NCBI GenBank assembly: GCA_964354365.1
Contig: CAYGZM010000003.1
Coordinates: forward strand, 1 to 64,000
From: CAYGZM01 sp964354365
GTDB lineage: Bacteria; Planctomycetota; Phycisphaerae; Sedimentisphaerales; Anaerobacaceae
Direction of reading: 5' to 3'
Length of the DNA stretch: 64,000 bases
Below the pieces are notes generated by a model, which saw nothing but the letters and a program-made list of their open reading frames with translations, was not told where the DNA came from and did no database searches. The translations under genes were made by a program, and so were the position numbers. This document shows positions 50,218 through 59,391 of the stretch, one piece after another. Each line of letters starts with the position of its first letter. The stretch's first letter is position 1.

Positions 50218-50913
50218 ATGATGAAAGTGTTTCAATCAACATTGGCAGTCGTGACAGCATTGTTTTTTGTGGTGGGCGGCGCATCTCCCGCGTACGCCGT
50301 ATTCATCGGCAACGTTCAAGGCGGAGCGGATTTTCCGCAGGGGGCAATCTCGTTCGCCGACGCGGTTGTCGGGTACTCCCCTGGTTTGGCCGGGGCAAGC
50401 CCAACCACACCCTATCAGGGCGCCTTTAATGCTCTTGGCCTTCCCGACTATGCGTGGGCCAATACCGCCTCATCGCAGGCGGAATGCACATTTGTATCGC
50501 TTGGAGTCGGAGGAGTTCTCACTCTTGAGTTTATAGACAACAAGCTCACCGGAGGCGGCGACAGCGGCAAAGACCTGTGGATATTTGAGGTTGGTCCCGA
50601 CATCGAGGATACTACCGTCGAGATCAGCAAGGACGGCAGCACGTGGCACTCGGTCGGAATGGTGTACGGGACCACGGCAGGAGTGGACATCGACTTCTAT
50701 GGATTTGGAGTCGGCGATATTTTCTCCCATGTCCGTCTTACCGATGTCGCCGGCGAGGGAGCCACAGGTGGTGCGACGGTCGGGGCCGATATCGACGCAG
50801 TTGGCGCCATCTCAACTATTTCTACGCCCGTCATTCCCGCTCCGGGCGCTATTGTGCTCGGCGGAATTGGGGCAGCGCTTGTCGGCTGGCTCCGCAGACG
50901 AAGAGCTCTTTAA
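50218..50913 (+). CDS. PEP-CTERM-type surface protein, PAPG variant
   Basis: The 231-residue protein has a signal peptide (STLAVVTALFFVVGGASPAYA, cut here after residue about 27), a beta-rich body (ECTFVSLGVGGVLTLEFIDN, TVEISKDGSTWHSVGMVYG) and a C-terminal IPAPGAIVLGGIGAALVGWL followed by RRRR. This is a PEP-CTERM-like sorting tail with Pro-Ala-Pro-Gly in place of Pro-Glu-Pro. The body resembles galactose-binding or discoidin-like sheets, by eye only. AAAGGAG precedes either of two adjacent ATG codons. It is located upstream of the glycan cluster. Confidence 0.82.
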   Translation: MMKVFQSTLAVVTALFFVVGGASPAYAVFIGNVQGGADFPQGAISFADAVVGYSPGLAGASPTTPYQGAFNALGLPDYAWANTASSQAECTFVSLGVGGVLTLEFIDNKLTGGGDSGKDLWIFEVGPDIEDTTVEISKDGSTWHSVGMVYGTTAGVDIDFYGFGVGDIFSHVRLTDVAGEGATGGATVGADIDAVGAISTISTPVIPAPGAIVLGGIGAALVGWLRRRRAL

Positions 50914-51331
50914 GAATACTCGCAATTTGGCATTTTGAGGCCTGTGGGCGCCGGCAAGACCGGCTCTCACAGGCGGAATGAGGTGCCCGAAGGACTCTGC
51001 GTGTTACAAGTCCGGGTTCGAGAAGCTCAGCAGGATAGCCAGCTATTAGGGATTAGGAAACAGGAAATTGAAGTTGTCCGGCAGTTGATGCCCAAGGCAG
51101 TTTCGGATTTATTATTTACTATTGACTATTCACAATTGATCAGTTCTCATCGCTCTTCTTGCCACTTGGGGATGTGCCCTTTGCGGGCCAAACAGTACGC
51201 GGTTGAATCTGTGAAATCCGTGGTCAAGTTCTCTTCGTGTCCTGGTGTCTTTGTGGCCCACATAATCCTTGCAAAGCGCCCTTGCGGCCGGTAGGATATG
51301 GCCCATAAAGCCGATTTGCACGGAGCAGAAT
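50914..51331. other. intergenic repeats before the glycan cluster
   Basis: The region contains degenerate units such as TTCGTGTCCTGGTGTCTTTG near 51234 and TTATTTACTATTGACTATTC near 51112, related to the repeat theme at 18.1-19.3 kb. No gene is supported. Confidence 0.6.
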
Positions 51332-52309
51332 ATGAAAGACCAATGCCCGCAGGTTAGCGTTGTCACGCCGCTATTAGATGAGCAGGACAATATCCGCCCG
51401 CTGTATGACCAGATCACGCAAACCCTCAAAGACAAGTACGACTACGAAATACTCTTCGTCGATGACGGCAGCACCGATGGCAGCTTCAATCTCCTGGCCG
51501 AGATACAGAAGGCCGACGCAAGGGTCCGCGTCATCCGCTTTCGCAAGAATTTCGGCCAGACCGCCGCCCTGGCCGCCGGCTTCACCCACGCCCGCGGCGA
51601 AATCATCATCGCCATCGACGCCGATCTGCAGAACGACCCCGCCGACATACCGAAAATGATTGAAAAGCTCCACGAAGGGTACGACGTCGTGAGCGGCTGG
51701 AGAAAGAAAAGGCACGACCGCGTCGCCACAAGACTGATCCCCTCAAAGATGGCCAACTGGCTTATCTCCCGAATCACCGGCGTCAAGCTGCACGACTACG
51801 GCTGCACGCTCAAGGCATACCGCAAGGAGGTCCTCGCCGAGACAAAGCTATACGGCGAGATGCACCGCTTCATCCCCGCGCTGGCGAGCTGGAGCGGGGC
51901 CAGAATCGCCGAAATGGTCGTCAACCACCGGCCGAGGACCGCCGGCGCCCCCAAGTACGGCCTCGCGCGGACGTGGAAAGTGCTATTGGACCTTATCACG
52001 GTCAAGTTCCTCGGCTCCTACTCGACCAAGCCCATCTACATCTTCGGCGGACTGGGACTATTGAGCACGCTGGGCGCCGTCGCCTTCGGCCTGATCGTCA
52101 TCTACCAGAAATTCGCAGACAATTTTTCGATGAACAGAAACCCGCTGCTGATTCTGACGGCGGTGCTCATGATCGCCACCATTCAGTTCATCCTGATGGG
52201 TCTGCTCGCCGAGCTTCTGGTCCGGACGTATCACGAGTCTCAGAACCGCCCCACTTACGTGATTAGGGAAATCCTCGAATCGAGCGGGGAGAAGGCAGAC
52301 CGAGAATGA
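51332..52309 (+). CDS. family 2 glycosyltransferase, DPM1/GtrB-like
   Basis: The protein has 325 residues from ATG 51332 (MKDQCPQVSVVTPLLDEQDN); the longer frame upstream lies in repeats. The GT-A domain has EILFVDDGSTDGS and the metal-binding IAIDADLQNDP. Two C-terminal membrane helices (FGGLGLLSTLGAVAFGLIVI, LLILTAVLMIATIQFILMG) are typical of polyprenyl-phosphate sugar transferases. It likely charges undecaprenyl phosphate with a sugar for the membrane enzyme encoded next, which overlaps by ATGA. Confidence 0.92.
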   Translation: MKDQCPQVSVVTPLLDEQDNIRPLYDQITQTLKDKYDYEILFVDDGSTDGSFNLLAEIQKADARVRVIRFRKNFGQTAALAAGFTHARGEIIIAIDADLQNDPADIPKMIEKLHEGYDVVSGWRKKRHDRVATRLIPSKMANWLISRITGVKLHDYGCTLKAYRKEVLAETKLYGEMHRFIPALASWSGARIAEMVVNHRPRTAGAPKYGLARTWKVLLDLITVKFLGSYSTKPIYIFGGLGLLSTLGAVAFGLIVIYQKFADNFSMNRNPLLILTAVLMIATIQFILMGLLAELLVRTYHESQNRPTYVIREILESSGEKADRE

Positions 52310-54252
52310 ATAGACACGCCCGAAAAATCATACCGTCGAGAAGACACCACAAGCCCCCGTCCATACAGGACCATCAGAAGTCCGGAATTCCCAAGTGGAT
52401 TCTGCCGTTGGCCCTGATCATTGTGCTGGGGGGGATACCGTTCCTGCTTGGTAAATACTTCGAGATCAATTATCCTGACCCGTTCGACAGCGGGATGTAC
52501 GTTTACTCGGCCAAGTACATCCTTGAGGGCGCCAAGATCGGCGTCGATGAAATCCCCAGCGCCCAAATCGGGACTATGCTTGTGAACATCCTCGGGGTCC
52601 GGCTGGGCGGCTTCAGCGAAACAGGCCCCAAACTAATTCAGGGGTTTCTACAGGCGGCGGCACTGGTTCTTATGTTTGTTGCGATGAAGAAGCTCTTCGG
52701 CACGCTCGCCGGCGCAGTCGGCGTTATTATGGCCTCAGTTTATCTTTCCGCTCCCGCGATCGCCAAGTTCGGCAACGTCAAGGAGCAGCACATGATCGCC
52801 TTTATGGTGATCGGCGCAAGCTGCTTTGTCTTATATCAGCTTAACGGCAAATGGTGGCTCGCGGTCCTGGCGGGCGCCTTCATCAGTTGGGCCCCACTGT
52901 TCAAGCAGACAGGCACGACGGTGATTGGGGCGATGGGGCTGTTTGTAGTTGCTCAGCCGATCCTGAGGAATAGAACTCTCAAGCAGACAGGCGCTGATAT
53001 TCTCCTTTTGTTAGCCGGCGTTACGGCGGCAATTGCCCCGTTATACCTGTGGATACTTATCTGGGATGTGAAGCTGCCTCTGCCGTATTCATTTGTCTGG
53101 ACGACCGTTGCGAACATGCTGCCTGCCAAAGCTGCATCCGCCGGCGGGGCCACGCCGGACTACGTTTCCGCCGGCCGCAAAGCCGTTCCGCTTGCCAAGC
53201 AGGCTCCTATGGTGTTTCGATATTACGGCCTGCTGATACTGCCGGTGGCATTGGCGGCGTGCTCGATTGTCGCGCGCCTGGCAAGAGTAATCCAGGGGCG
53301 GCTGCGCGGATCGCAGGCTGCTGCAAAACCGTATGACCGGTTCGTACTTCTGTTTGGGCTGTGGTGGCTGCTGGACATGGCGTTTGTGTGGATCAGTCCC
53401 AGACCCTACGAGCAATACTACCTTCCTCTGAACGCCTCGGCGGCGATGCTGGGCGGATATACAGTGGGGCTTTACCAGGACAAGGTAAGATCGGCTGCGT
53501 CCAAGCCGCCGTGGCTCGCAGCGGGGGCGCTCGGACTGCTGGGAATGATGGTCCTGTCGTGGCACATATTCTTAGGGGTGACGAAGAGCCCCGCGACAGG
53601 GGCGGATTACCGGGACCGGGACGGTCGATTGATAAGGCAAAGAGGCTATTCGCAGAAGTTGGATGAGATCCGCCTGCGCAAGAAAGAGAACCTAATCGGC
53701 TACTGGGAGGTCGCGGGCGATTACATCCGGCAGCACTCGGAGCCGACGGACAAAATCTACGTTTGGGGCTGGATTCCGGGGATATACGTCAGGGCCCAGC
53801 GGTTTAGCTCTGCGCCTTGGGCGTGCACGAGTGAAATGCAGGTGCTGCCGCCGGCAGCCTTGTCCACAATGGTTGCAGGGCTGCTCAGCGCCTTTGAGAA
53901 GCAGCCGCCAAGATTTATCGTTGACACACACAACAGGCATTTTCCTTATGATGGGCGACCGCCGCTGGAGCTGTGGCCGCGCCCCCCGAAGGCGTGGGTG
54001 GCGCCCGAAGGCTTGACCAAGGAGGGATTTCTCAGGCCCGACAATCCAGCCGCCGTGGAGAAATTCGAGGCGGAGTATGCCAAGGCGCTGCGTGAAAAGC
54101 AAGAGACCTGGCCGGATGAGGCGATGCGATTTGAGGCGATGAAACCCCTGAGGCAGTACGTTATGAACAACTATCAAGTGGCCCAGGTAATTGGCGACCA
54201 TGTCGTTTTCGAGTTGAAGAAGCCCGCCGCCACGAAGACAGAGGGGCCTTAA
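52306..54252 (+). CDS. multi-pass membrane glycosyltransferase
   Basis: The 648-residue protein has about 10-12 membrane helices (WILPLALIIVLGGIPFLLG, LIQGFLQAAALVLMFVAM and others) and the periplasmic-loop motif YPDPFDSGMYVYSAKYILEG, whose acidic pair fits GT-C polyprenyl-dependent transferases of the ArnT/GT39 kind. A soluble C-terminal domain of about 200 residues follows. Its start overlaps the GT2 gene by 4 bases. Together they would make and use a lipid-linked sugar. Confidence 0.82.
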   Translation: MNRHARKIIPSRRHHKPPSIQDHQKSGIPKWILPLALIIVLGGIPFLLGKYFEINYPDPFDSGMYVYSAKYILEGAKIGVDEIPSAQIGTMLVNILGVRLGGFSETGPKLIQGFLQAAALVLMFVAMKKLFGTLAGAVGVIMASVYLSAPAIAKFGNVKEQHMIAFMVIGASCFVLYQLNGKWWLAVLAGAFISWAPLFKQTGTTVIGAMGLFVVAQPILRNRTLKQTGADILLLLAGVTAAIAPLYLWILIWDVKLPLPYSFVWTTVANMLPAKAASAGGATPDYVSAGRKAVPLAKQAPMVFRYYGLLILPVALAACSIVARLARVIQGRLRGSQAAAKPYDRFVLLFGLWWLLDMAFVWISPRPYEQYYLPLNASAAMLGGYTVGLYQDKVRSAASKPPWLAAGALGLLGMMVLSWHIFLGVTKSPATGADYRDRDGRLIRQRGYSQKLDEIRLRKKENLIGYWEVAGDYIRQHSEPTDKIYVWGWIPGIYVRAQRFSSAPWACTSEMQVLPPAALSTMVAGLLSAFEKQPPRFIVDTHNRHFPYDGRPPLELWPRPPKAWVAPEGLTKEGFLRPDNPAAVEKFEAEYAKALREKQETWPDEAMRFEAMKPLRQYVMNNYQVAQVIGDHVVFELKKPAATKTEGP

Positions 54253-54279
54253 AGGAACCACAGATCCAGGCGAATCCGC

Positions 54280-54507
54280 ACGAAGAAGAATCAGACACGG
54301 ATGAACCTGGCGCGGCCTGTGGCCACAGCCAAATCCGAAGCACTAAATCCGAAATCCTAAACAAATCCGAATCACCAAAACTCAAAATCCAAAACGAATA
54401 TAACGGCTTATTTCGACGGTGGTTATGGCAGCCGGATTCCAGCAGCAAGCAGAAGAAACAAGAATTTGAACGATTGTAATACGAAGAAGAATCAGACACG
54501 GATGAAC
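54280..54507. repeat. 27-bp direct repeats bracketing repeat copy B
   Basis: ACGAAGAAGAATCAGACACG and the next seven bases occur identically at 54280-54306 and 54481-54507, 201 bases apart. Confidence 0.85.
54303..54476 (-). repeat. 175-bp dispersed repeat, copy B
   Basis: Reverse complement matches 18714-18888 over its whole length. Confidence 0.85.
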
Positions 54508-54792
54508 ATGGGTTGGGACGAAATATGTTAGCTTGGTTGAGGAGATTCTATGGCGAGGGACGCTCTTGATGAATATTTGAGCGAAATAGCTGGGGCATAC
54601 ACGCCGTGTGAATGCGGGGGAGCACGGGCGTCGGGAGACTTTGAAGGCCCGGGGATGTAAGGGAAGACAGCATTTGCAGGGAGAGACTTGCCCGACAGCC
54701 GCCGGCACTGAGAAAAGTGAAAGAGTTGAACTTAACGTTGCCGATATGGTATAAAGCAGCAGAGACATGATCTGTTCCGATAGGGTGCTACT

Positions 54793-57390
54793 TTGGGCGT
54801 GCAAGACAGGATAATTTGCGAAGTTAAGGAGAATCTTCAACGGTGTGGTTATACCGGGGAGATGCTGCAAGCGGACTATCCCTTTCAAGTCGGAGAACAC
54901 AGCAGGATACCCTTAGTAGGATTCGCAAGCTCGGTTCGGGATTCGCGGACGTCGTGTATATGTGTATTGATGTCCAGTGAACCAGAGCGAGTGAGAGAGG
55001 AGTACGTAAACAGCTATAGAGGTCTTGGAGCGCCTGTGGCGTTCGTCGGTTCCGGGGGCGTCTTGCAGTGGTGGACCATAGGGACAGGGGGCGCAGAGCA
55101 TAGAGAGACGATTCAAGCGAAGAATCTGGGGGCTTTCTTTGACAAAAACAGGGATGAGCTGGGCCCAGATAGAATATGGCGGGCGAAGAATCTTGGGCGA
55201 ATCCAGACGGAGCAACAGTTGAGTTTTGTTGATATTGGATTGATGCCGCTTCTGGAGGAGGAGATGGGCGAGCGGCTCGGGGGGCTGATGACACGGGTCG
55301 TCAAGCTGCTTCGGGAGGGATTCACGGCGGAGCAGCGGAAACAAGCGAAGAATCAACAGTGGATTTTTCGAGCAGCCTTTTGGGTCCTCTGTGCAAGGAT
55401 CCTTAAGGATAAGGGAGTGCCGAGGTTCATTGGACTAGACGTTGGTGATGTAGATGCTGTTCTTGGAGCCGTGAAGACCCATTATGGCGCGGTGCAAGAG
55501 ATAGAGGCGGGAAGGAACAAGCGGAGAAGGGCACTTGAAAGAGCGGCCGTGGAAGTCGATAAGTTTGCCACTTTGGCCACTCTGACACCAGAAGCATTTG
55601 GGTACATGTACGAGAATGTGCTTGTGGACAAGAAGCTGAGGTCTGCACTGGGCATACATGCGACGCCTTCATACTTGGTGGATTATATCGTGTGGCAACT
55701 TTGGCCTTATATTGAGGAGATTCCACAAGAGAAGCGAGTTGTATTAGAGCCTGCATGCGGACATGCACCGTTCCTCACCGGGGCAATGCGGTTGCTGCGG
55801 GAACTTTTTGAGGGGAACGAGGAGGCATTTCATAGATATGCTAAGGAGAAGCTCATAGGAATAGAGAGGGATTCTTTTGCGAGAGAGATCGCAAGGCTGT
55901 CGCTGACAATGGCGGATGTGCCAAATCCCAACGGATGGAGGATTCTGGATGGGGATATCTACGCGGGGGACACTCTGAGGAAGCAGGCAAAGAACGCGAC
56001 GATTTTGCTCTGCAATCCGCCTTTTGAGAAGTTCAAGCCGCGTGAGCAGGAAGCATACAAAGAAGGCGAACAGGAGCTGAAATGTTTCAACAAGGCTGCG
56101 GAAATGCTTTGGCGGACACTGCCTTACATGCCTGGGGGCTCTGTGTTCGGGGTGATACTCCCACGCGGGTTTCTGCATACGAGTACGAAGAATCTTGCTC
56201 CTCTACGGAGCAAAATCCTGAGCGATTTTGAGGTCTCTCAAATATGTGAATTGCCTGAGACCGTGTTCGCGTTTGCTCGACATCCGGCCGTGTTGCTCCT
56301 TGGGCGCAAAGCAATCCCCGGAAGGACGGGGAGACTTGGAGCAAACGGGATTCTGTATAGAAAAGTGAGCCGCTCGGAGCTGGCTAAGTTCACCGAAAGG
56401 TATGAGGGACGAGACCAGCATGTTTTGCAGAGCATATTCTCCGGGCAGCCAGGTTGTAATTTGAGGCTGAGAGAACTCGATGATGTGTGGCGGTATTGCG
56501 AGAGGAACTTGCCAAGGTTGGGCTCAATAGCTGATGGAGGGCAGGGGCTAATCTATAAGGGAGAGGGGCTTCGTGAAGGAGCGAAAACATTTGAAAAGGA
56601 GAGGTTCGTTGGAGGTGTCAAAGGATATGCATTGTTCGGTGATGATGTCAAGTTGCATGAGTTGCCGCAGGAGTATTGGATGAACCTGTCAGAGGAGGTT
56701 ATACGCCGACCTATGTGGGGCACGGAAACGGGTAAGCCTCAGATCATCATGAACTATGCGCGCGTGGGAAGCGGGGCGTGGAGAATAAAGGGATTGATAG
56801 ACGATAAAGGACGGCCCGTAACGAGTCGATTTCTGGTGTTTCGAATCGATGACGACAATTGGGCTTTACATGGGTTATGGGCTTTCTTGAACTCGCCATT
56901 GGCAAATGCCTATGTGTACTGCAATAGTATGGAAAGGGACAACTTGGCAGCGACAGTGCGGGATGTCCCTTTGCCTTCAGTGGAGGCTACAGCGCTCAGG
57001 GCAATTGAAGCGTCAGTAATGGAGTACTTTACGCTGGTCGAGAAGTGTGACTTAGAAGCCGGGACGGATGTTCAAGAAGAAGCGAGGAGGTTACTTCTTT
57101 CTATCGACGCGCAGGTGATGCGATTGTATGATTTGCCGCCTAAGATGGAGAAGCGGGTGTTGGATTTGTTTCATGGGGTCCAGAGAAAGGGAGTTGATTT
57201 CGAGTTCACAGGTTATTATCCGGAGGGGTTTGAATCGGCGATTCCTTTGCATGAGTATCTATCTGAAGAGTATCAACGTTCGACCATCCAGTTTGCCGAC
57301 GATTGGGTGACTCGACATCGTTCACCCGAGATATGTCGGGTTCTGAGGGAAGCGGCGGAGGCTTTTGAGGAGCAGAGAGAGGATGCGTGA
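54793..57390 (+). CDS. N6-adenine DNA methyltransferase with degenerate N-terminal domain
   Basis: The protein has about 865 residues. Residues 1-110 resemble the N-terminal region of type I/ISP restriction proteins (RVREEYVNSYRGLGAPVAFV) but lack a clear D-E-K nuclease triad. Residues 270-480 form the methyltransferase: TPSYLVDYIVWQLWPY, SAM motif EPACGHAPFLTGAM and catalytic ILLCNPPFEKF. The remainder includes a target-recognition-like region (KPQIIMNYARVGSGAWRIKG). No helicase or separate nuclease is adjacent. TTG 54793 or GTG 54799 is the start. The stop overlaps the PIN gene by 8 bases. Confidence 0.85.
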   Translation: MGVQDRIICEVKENLQRCGYTGEMLQADYPFQVGEHSRIPLVGFASSVRDSRTSCICVLMSSEPERVREEYVNSYRGLGAPVAFVGSGGVLQWWTIGTGGAEHRETIQAKNLGAFFDKNRDELGPDRIWRAKNLGRIQTEQQLSFVDIGLMPLLEEEMGERLGGLMTRVVKLLREGFTAEQRKQAKNQQWIFRAAFWVLCARILKDKGVPRFIGLDVGDVDAVLGAVKTHYGAVQEIEAGRNKRRRALERAAVEVDKFATLATLTPEAFGYMYENVLVDKKLRSALGIHATPSYLVDYIVWQLWPYIEEIPQEKRVVLEPACGHAPFLTGAMRLLRELFEGNEEAFHRYAKEKLIGIERDSFAREIARLSLTMADVPNPNGWRILDGDIYAGDTLRKQAKNATILLCNPPFEKFKPREQEAYKEGEQELKCFNKAAEMLWRTLPYMPGGSVFGVILPRGFLHTSTKNLAPLRSKILSDFEVSQICELPETVFAFARHPAVLLLGRKAIPGRTGRLGANGILYRKVSRSELAKFTERYEGRDQHVLQSIFSGQPGCNLRLRELDDVWRYCERNLPRLGSIADGGQGLIYKGEGLREGAKTFEKERFVGGVKGYALFGDDVKLHELPQEYWMNLSEEVIRRPMWGTETGKPQIIMNYARVGSGAWRIKGLIDDKGRPVTSRFLVFRIDDDNWALHGLWAFLNSPLANAYVYCNSMERDNLAATVRDVPLPSVEATALRAIEASVMEYFTLVEKCDLEAGTDVQEEARRLLLSIDAQVMRLYDLPPKMEKRVLDLFHGVQRKGVDFEFTGYYPEGFESAIPLHEYLSEEYQRSTIQFADDWVTRHRSPEICRVLREAAEAFEEQREDA

Positions 57391-57925
57391 TTTTCTTATC
57401 GACACAAATATCTGGAGCTTCTGGTTTGATCAAGGGAAAGAACCGCAACACAGCAACGTCTTGAAACATGTTGATGAACTGGAGCGGATATGTGAGGAGA
57501 CGCAGGCTCCGTTTCGAGTGTGGATATCGGCTATTACATGGGGGGAGATCGAATACGGTTACCGAGCACAAACAGAAGAGGAACAATCGTTAGAGGTGGA
57601 ATTCAGACAATTCATATACGACGTCGGGCCAATCGAGTTTGTTGTTGATAAGCAGGCGGCAAGGGAGTATGGGCAAATACGAGGGAGGTTGTTTGAGAAG
57701 TATGGACCAAAAGACAAAAAGAGGAAGGGTCTAAGGCCTGAACAACTCATCGATCCCGTTACGTCGCTACAACTGACCATCCAGGAGAATGATCTGTGGA
57801 TCGTGGCCCAGGCCATAACAAGAAACCTCACATTGGTTACAAATGACAGAAAATCGTTGAGGCCACTTTTGGCAGTGACCGGCAACGAATTGCATATCGA
57901 GAATTGGGCAGGAGATAATACGTAG
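57383..57925 (+). CDS. PIN-domain protein coupled to the DNA methyltransferase
   Basis: The 180-residue protein begins MRDFLIDTNIWSFWFDQGKE. Acidic residues in IDTNIW, WGEIEYGY, ENDLWIVAQAI and LVTNDRKS reproduce the PIN ribonuclease metal site. It is longer than typical VapC because of an insertion near residues 100-125 (RGRLFEKYGPKDKKRKGLRP). ATG 57383 lies inside the last codons of the methyltransferase (ATGCGTGA), so the two genes are translationally coupled, and no VapB-type antitoxin is present. Confidence 0.83.
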   Translation: MRDFLIDTNIWSFWFDQGKEPQHSNVLKHVDELERICEETQAPFRVWISAITWGEIEYGYRAQTEEEQSLEVEFRQFIYDVGPIEFVVDKQAAREYGQIRGRLFEKYGPKDKKRKGLRPEQLIDPVTSLQLTIQENDLWIVAQAITRNLTLVTNDRKSLRPLLAVTGNELHIENWAGDNT

Positions 57926-58098
57926 AAAAAGACGGACGTTGAGGCTGGAGGTTTGGGAGTTTCTTGTTGGTGAGATTGTTGCGTTTGGCGTCTTTGCCGC
58001 GGGGTGAGCGTGAAGGGTGAAGCGGGGTATAGGAAGGGAGAATTCGGGACTCAGATCGGCGGGGGCGGGAGAGGCGTCGAATAAAAAATCACGAGTTT

Positions 58099-58126
58099 GA
58101 GATTGCTTCGCTGCGCTCGCAATGAC
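58099..58126 (+). repeat. REP-like half palindrome
   Basis: GAGATTGCTTCG...CTCGCAATGAC, a shortened relative of 26752-26789, in the gap before the GT4 gene. Confidence 0.7.
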
Positions 58127-58210
58127 GAGGGCTGCGGGTGGTGGGGCATGAGGGGTATGTTCAGGCAAAAGGCTTTGATTGATTTGCGGAAATCGGCGAT
58201 AATGGGGTGA

Positions 58211-59377
58211 ATGATTGTAAAGACGAGCAAGATGAAAATTTTGATGCTCAACTACGAGTTTCCGCCTATCGGCGGGGGGGCCGGGAACGCGAACCTCTGT
58301 CTGCTCAATGAATACGCAGGGAATAGCGAGCTGACGGTCGATGTTCTGGCTTCGGGGCCGAAGCCGGGGTTCTTCGAGGAGAAGCTCAGCGAGAACATCA
58401 CGATTTACAAAGTCGGGGTTCACAAGAAGCACCTGCAATTCTGGCGCAAGGTCGAGGTGATAGAGTGGCTGGTCAAGGCTGGGTCGCACTATCGCAGGCT
58501 GGTGCGGCAAAAAGATTATGATTTGGCGCACGCATTTTTCGGCTTCCCGACGGGCTACCTGTGCCTGCGGACCGCAAATAAACTGCCATACATAATCTCT
58601 CTTCGCGGCTCGGACGTCCCCGGCGAGCATGCAAGGTTAAAGATAGATTACAGGATTCTCGGCCCGGTCTTCAAGCGAATCTGGAGACGGGCCTCTGCTT
58701 TAGTTGCCTGTAGTGAGGGACTGCGACAGCGGGCCTTGAGGTTTCTGCCCGATGTCTCTATTGACGTTATCCCCAACGGCGTTGACCTTGAGCGGTTCTA
58801 TCCCGCTGAGGCAGGGGCACGGCAGGAGATTCTGCGGCTGCTGACGGTAGGGCGATTGTCGGTGACAAAACGAGTCGATATGCTCATTGACGCGGTCGAA
58901 ATCCTGCGCAAAGAAGGGGTCAAGGCGCATCTTACGATAGTCGGCAGCGGTGCGCTGGAACAGCAGCTTAGGCAGAGCATATCGCAGAAGGGGCTTGGCG
59001 AGGTCATTGAGATGACGGGCAGGGTCGGCGCGGAAGAGATGCCGCGGCTGTACCGCCAAAGCGATATCTTCGTAAGCGCGACAATGCAGGAGGGAATGAG
59101 CAATGCGATGCTTGAGGCGATGGCGTCGGGTCTGCCGATAGTTACGACAAGATGTGAAGGCGTTGAGGAGTTAGTTGGGGATAACGGCATTGTGCTCGAA
59201 GAGGCAGCCGCCGAGGTAATTGCCGGCGCGGTGAGAAAAATCGCGCACGACCGGGAGGGCTACAGGCGAATGTCCGAGGCGGCGAGGAATCGGGCGAATT
59301 CGTTCACGTGGTCCTCAGTGGCGGACCGATATATCCGGCATTACCGCCAAATCGTGCAGAACAAGCAGGGCAGGTGA
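58211..59377 (+). CDS. family 4 glycosyltransferase
   Basis: The 388-residue GT-B protein has an N-terminal MKILMLNYEFPPIGGGAGN giving the acceptor-site glycine loop. VDVIPNGVDLERFYP and LLTVGRLSVTKRVDMLI begin the C-terminal domain, and MQEGMSNAMLEAMASGLPIV carries the EX7E-type donor motif. It transfers a nucleotide-activated sugar in cytoplasmic glycan assembly. ATG 58211 follows GGGGTGA; ATG 58232 is an alternative. It is 14 bases upstream of the asparagine synthase gene. Confidence 0.93.
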   Translation: MIVKTSKMKILMLNYEFPPIGGGAGNANLCLLNEYAGNSELTVDVLASGPKPGFFEEKLSENITIYKVGVHKKHLQFWRKVEVIEWLVKAGSHYRRLVRQKDYDLAHAFFGFPTGYLCLRTANKLPYIISLRGSDVPGEHARLKIDYRILGPVFKRIWRRASALVACSEGLRQRALRFLPDVSIDVIPNGVDLERFYPAEAGARQEILRLLTVGRLSVTKRVDMLIDAVEILRKEGVKAHLTIVGSGALEQQLRQSISQKGLGEVIEMTGRVGAEEMPRLYRQSDIFVSATMQEGMSNAMLEAMASGLPIVTTRCEGVEELVGDNGIVLEEAAAEVIAGAVRKIAHDREGYRRMSEAARNRANSFTWSSVADRYIRHYRQIVQNKQGR

Positions 59378-59391
59378 CGGATTGAGAATAT

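Larger units (their letters stand above)
54253..54792. other. intergenic region with dispersed repeat copy B
   Basis: It contains the repeat at 54303-54476 bracketed by 27-bp direct repeats (54280-54306 and 54481-54507). The remaining 285 bases before the methyltransferase gene show nothing recognisable. Confidence 0.7.
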
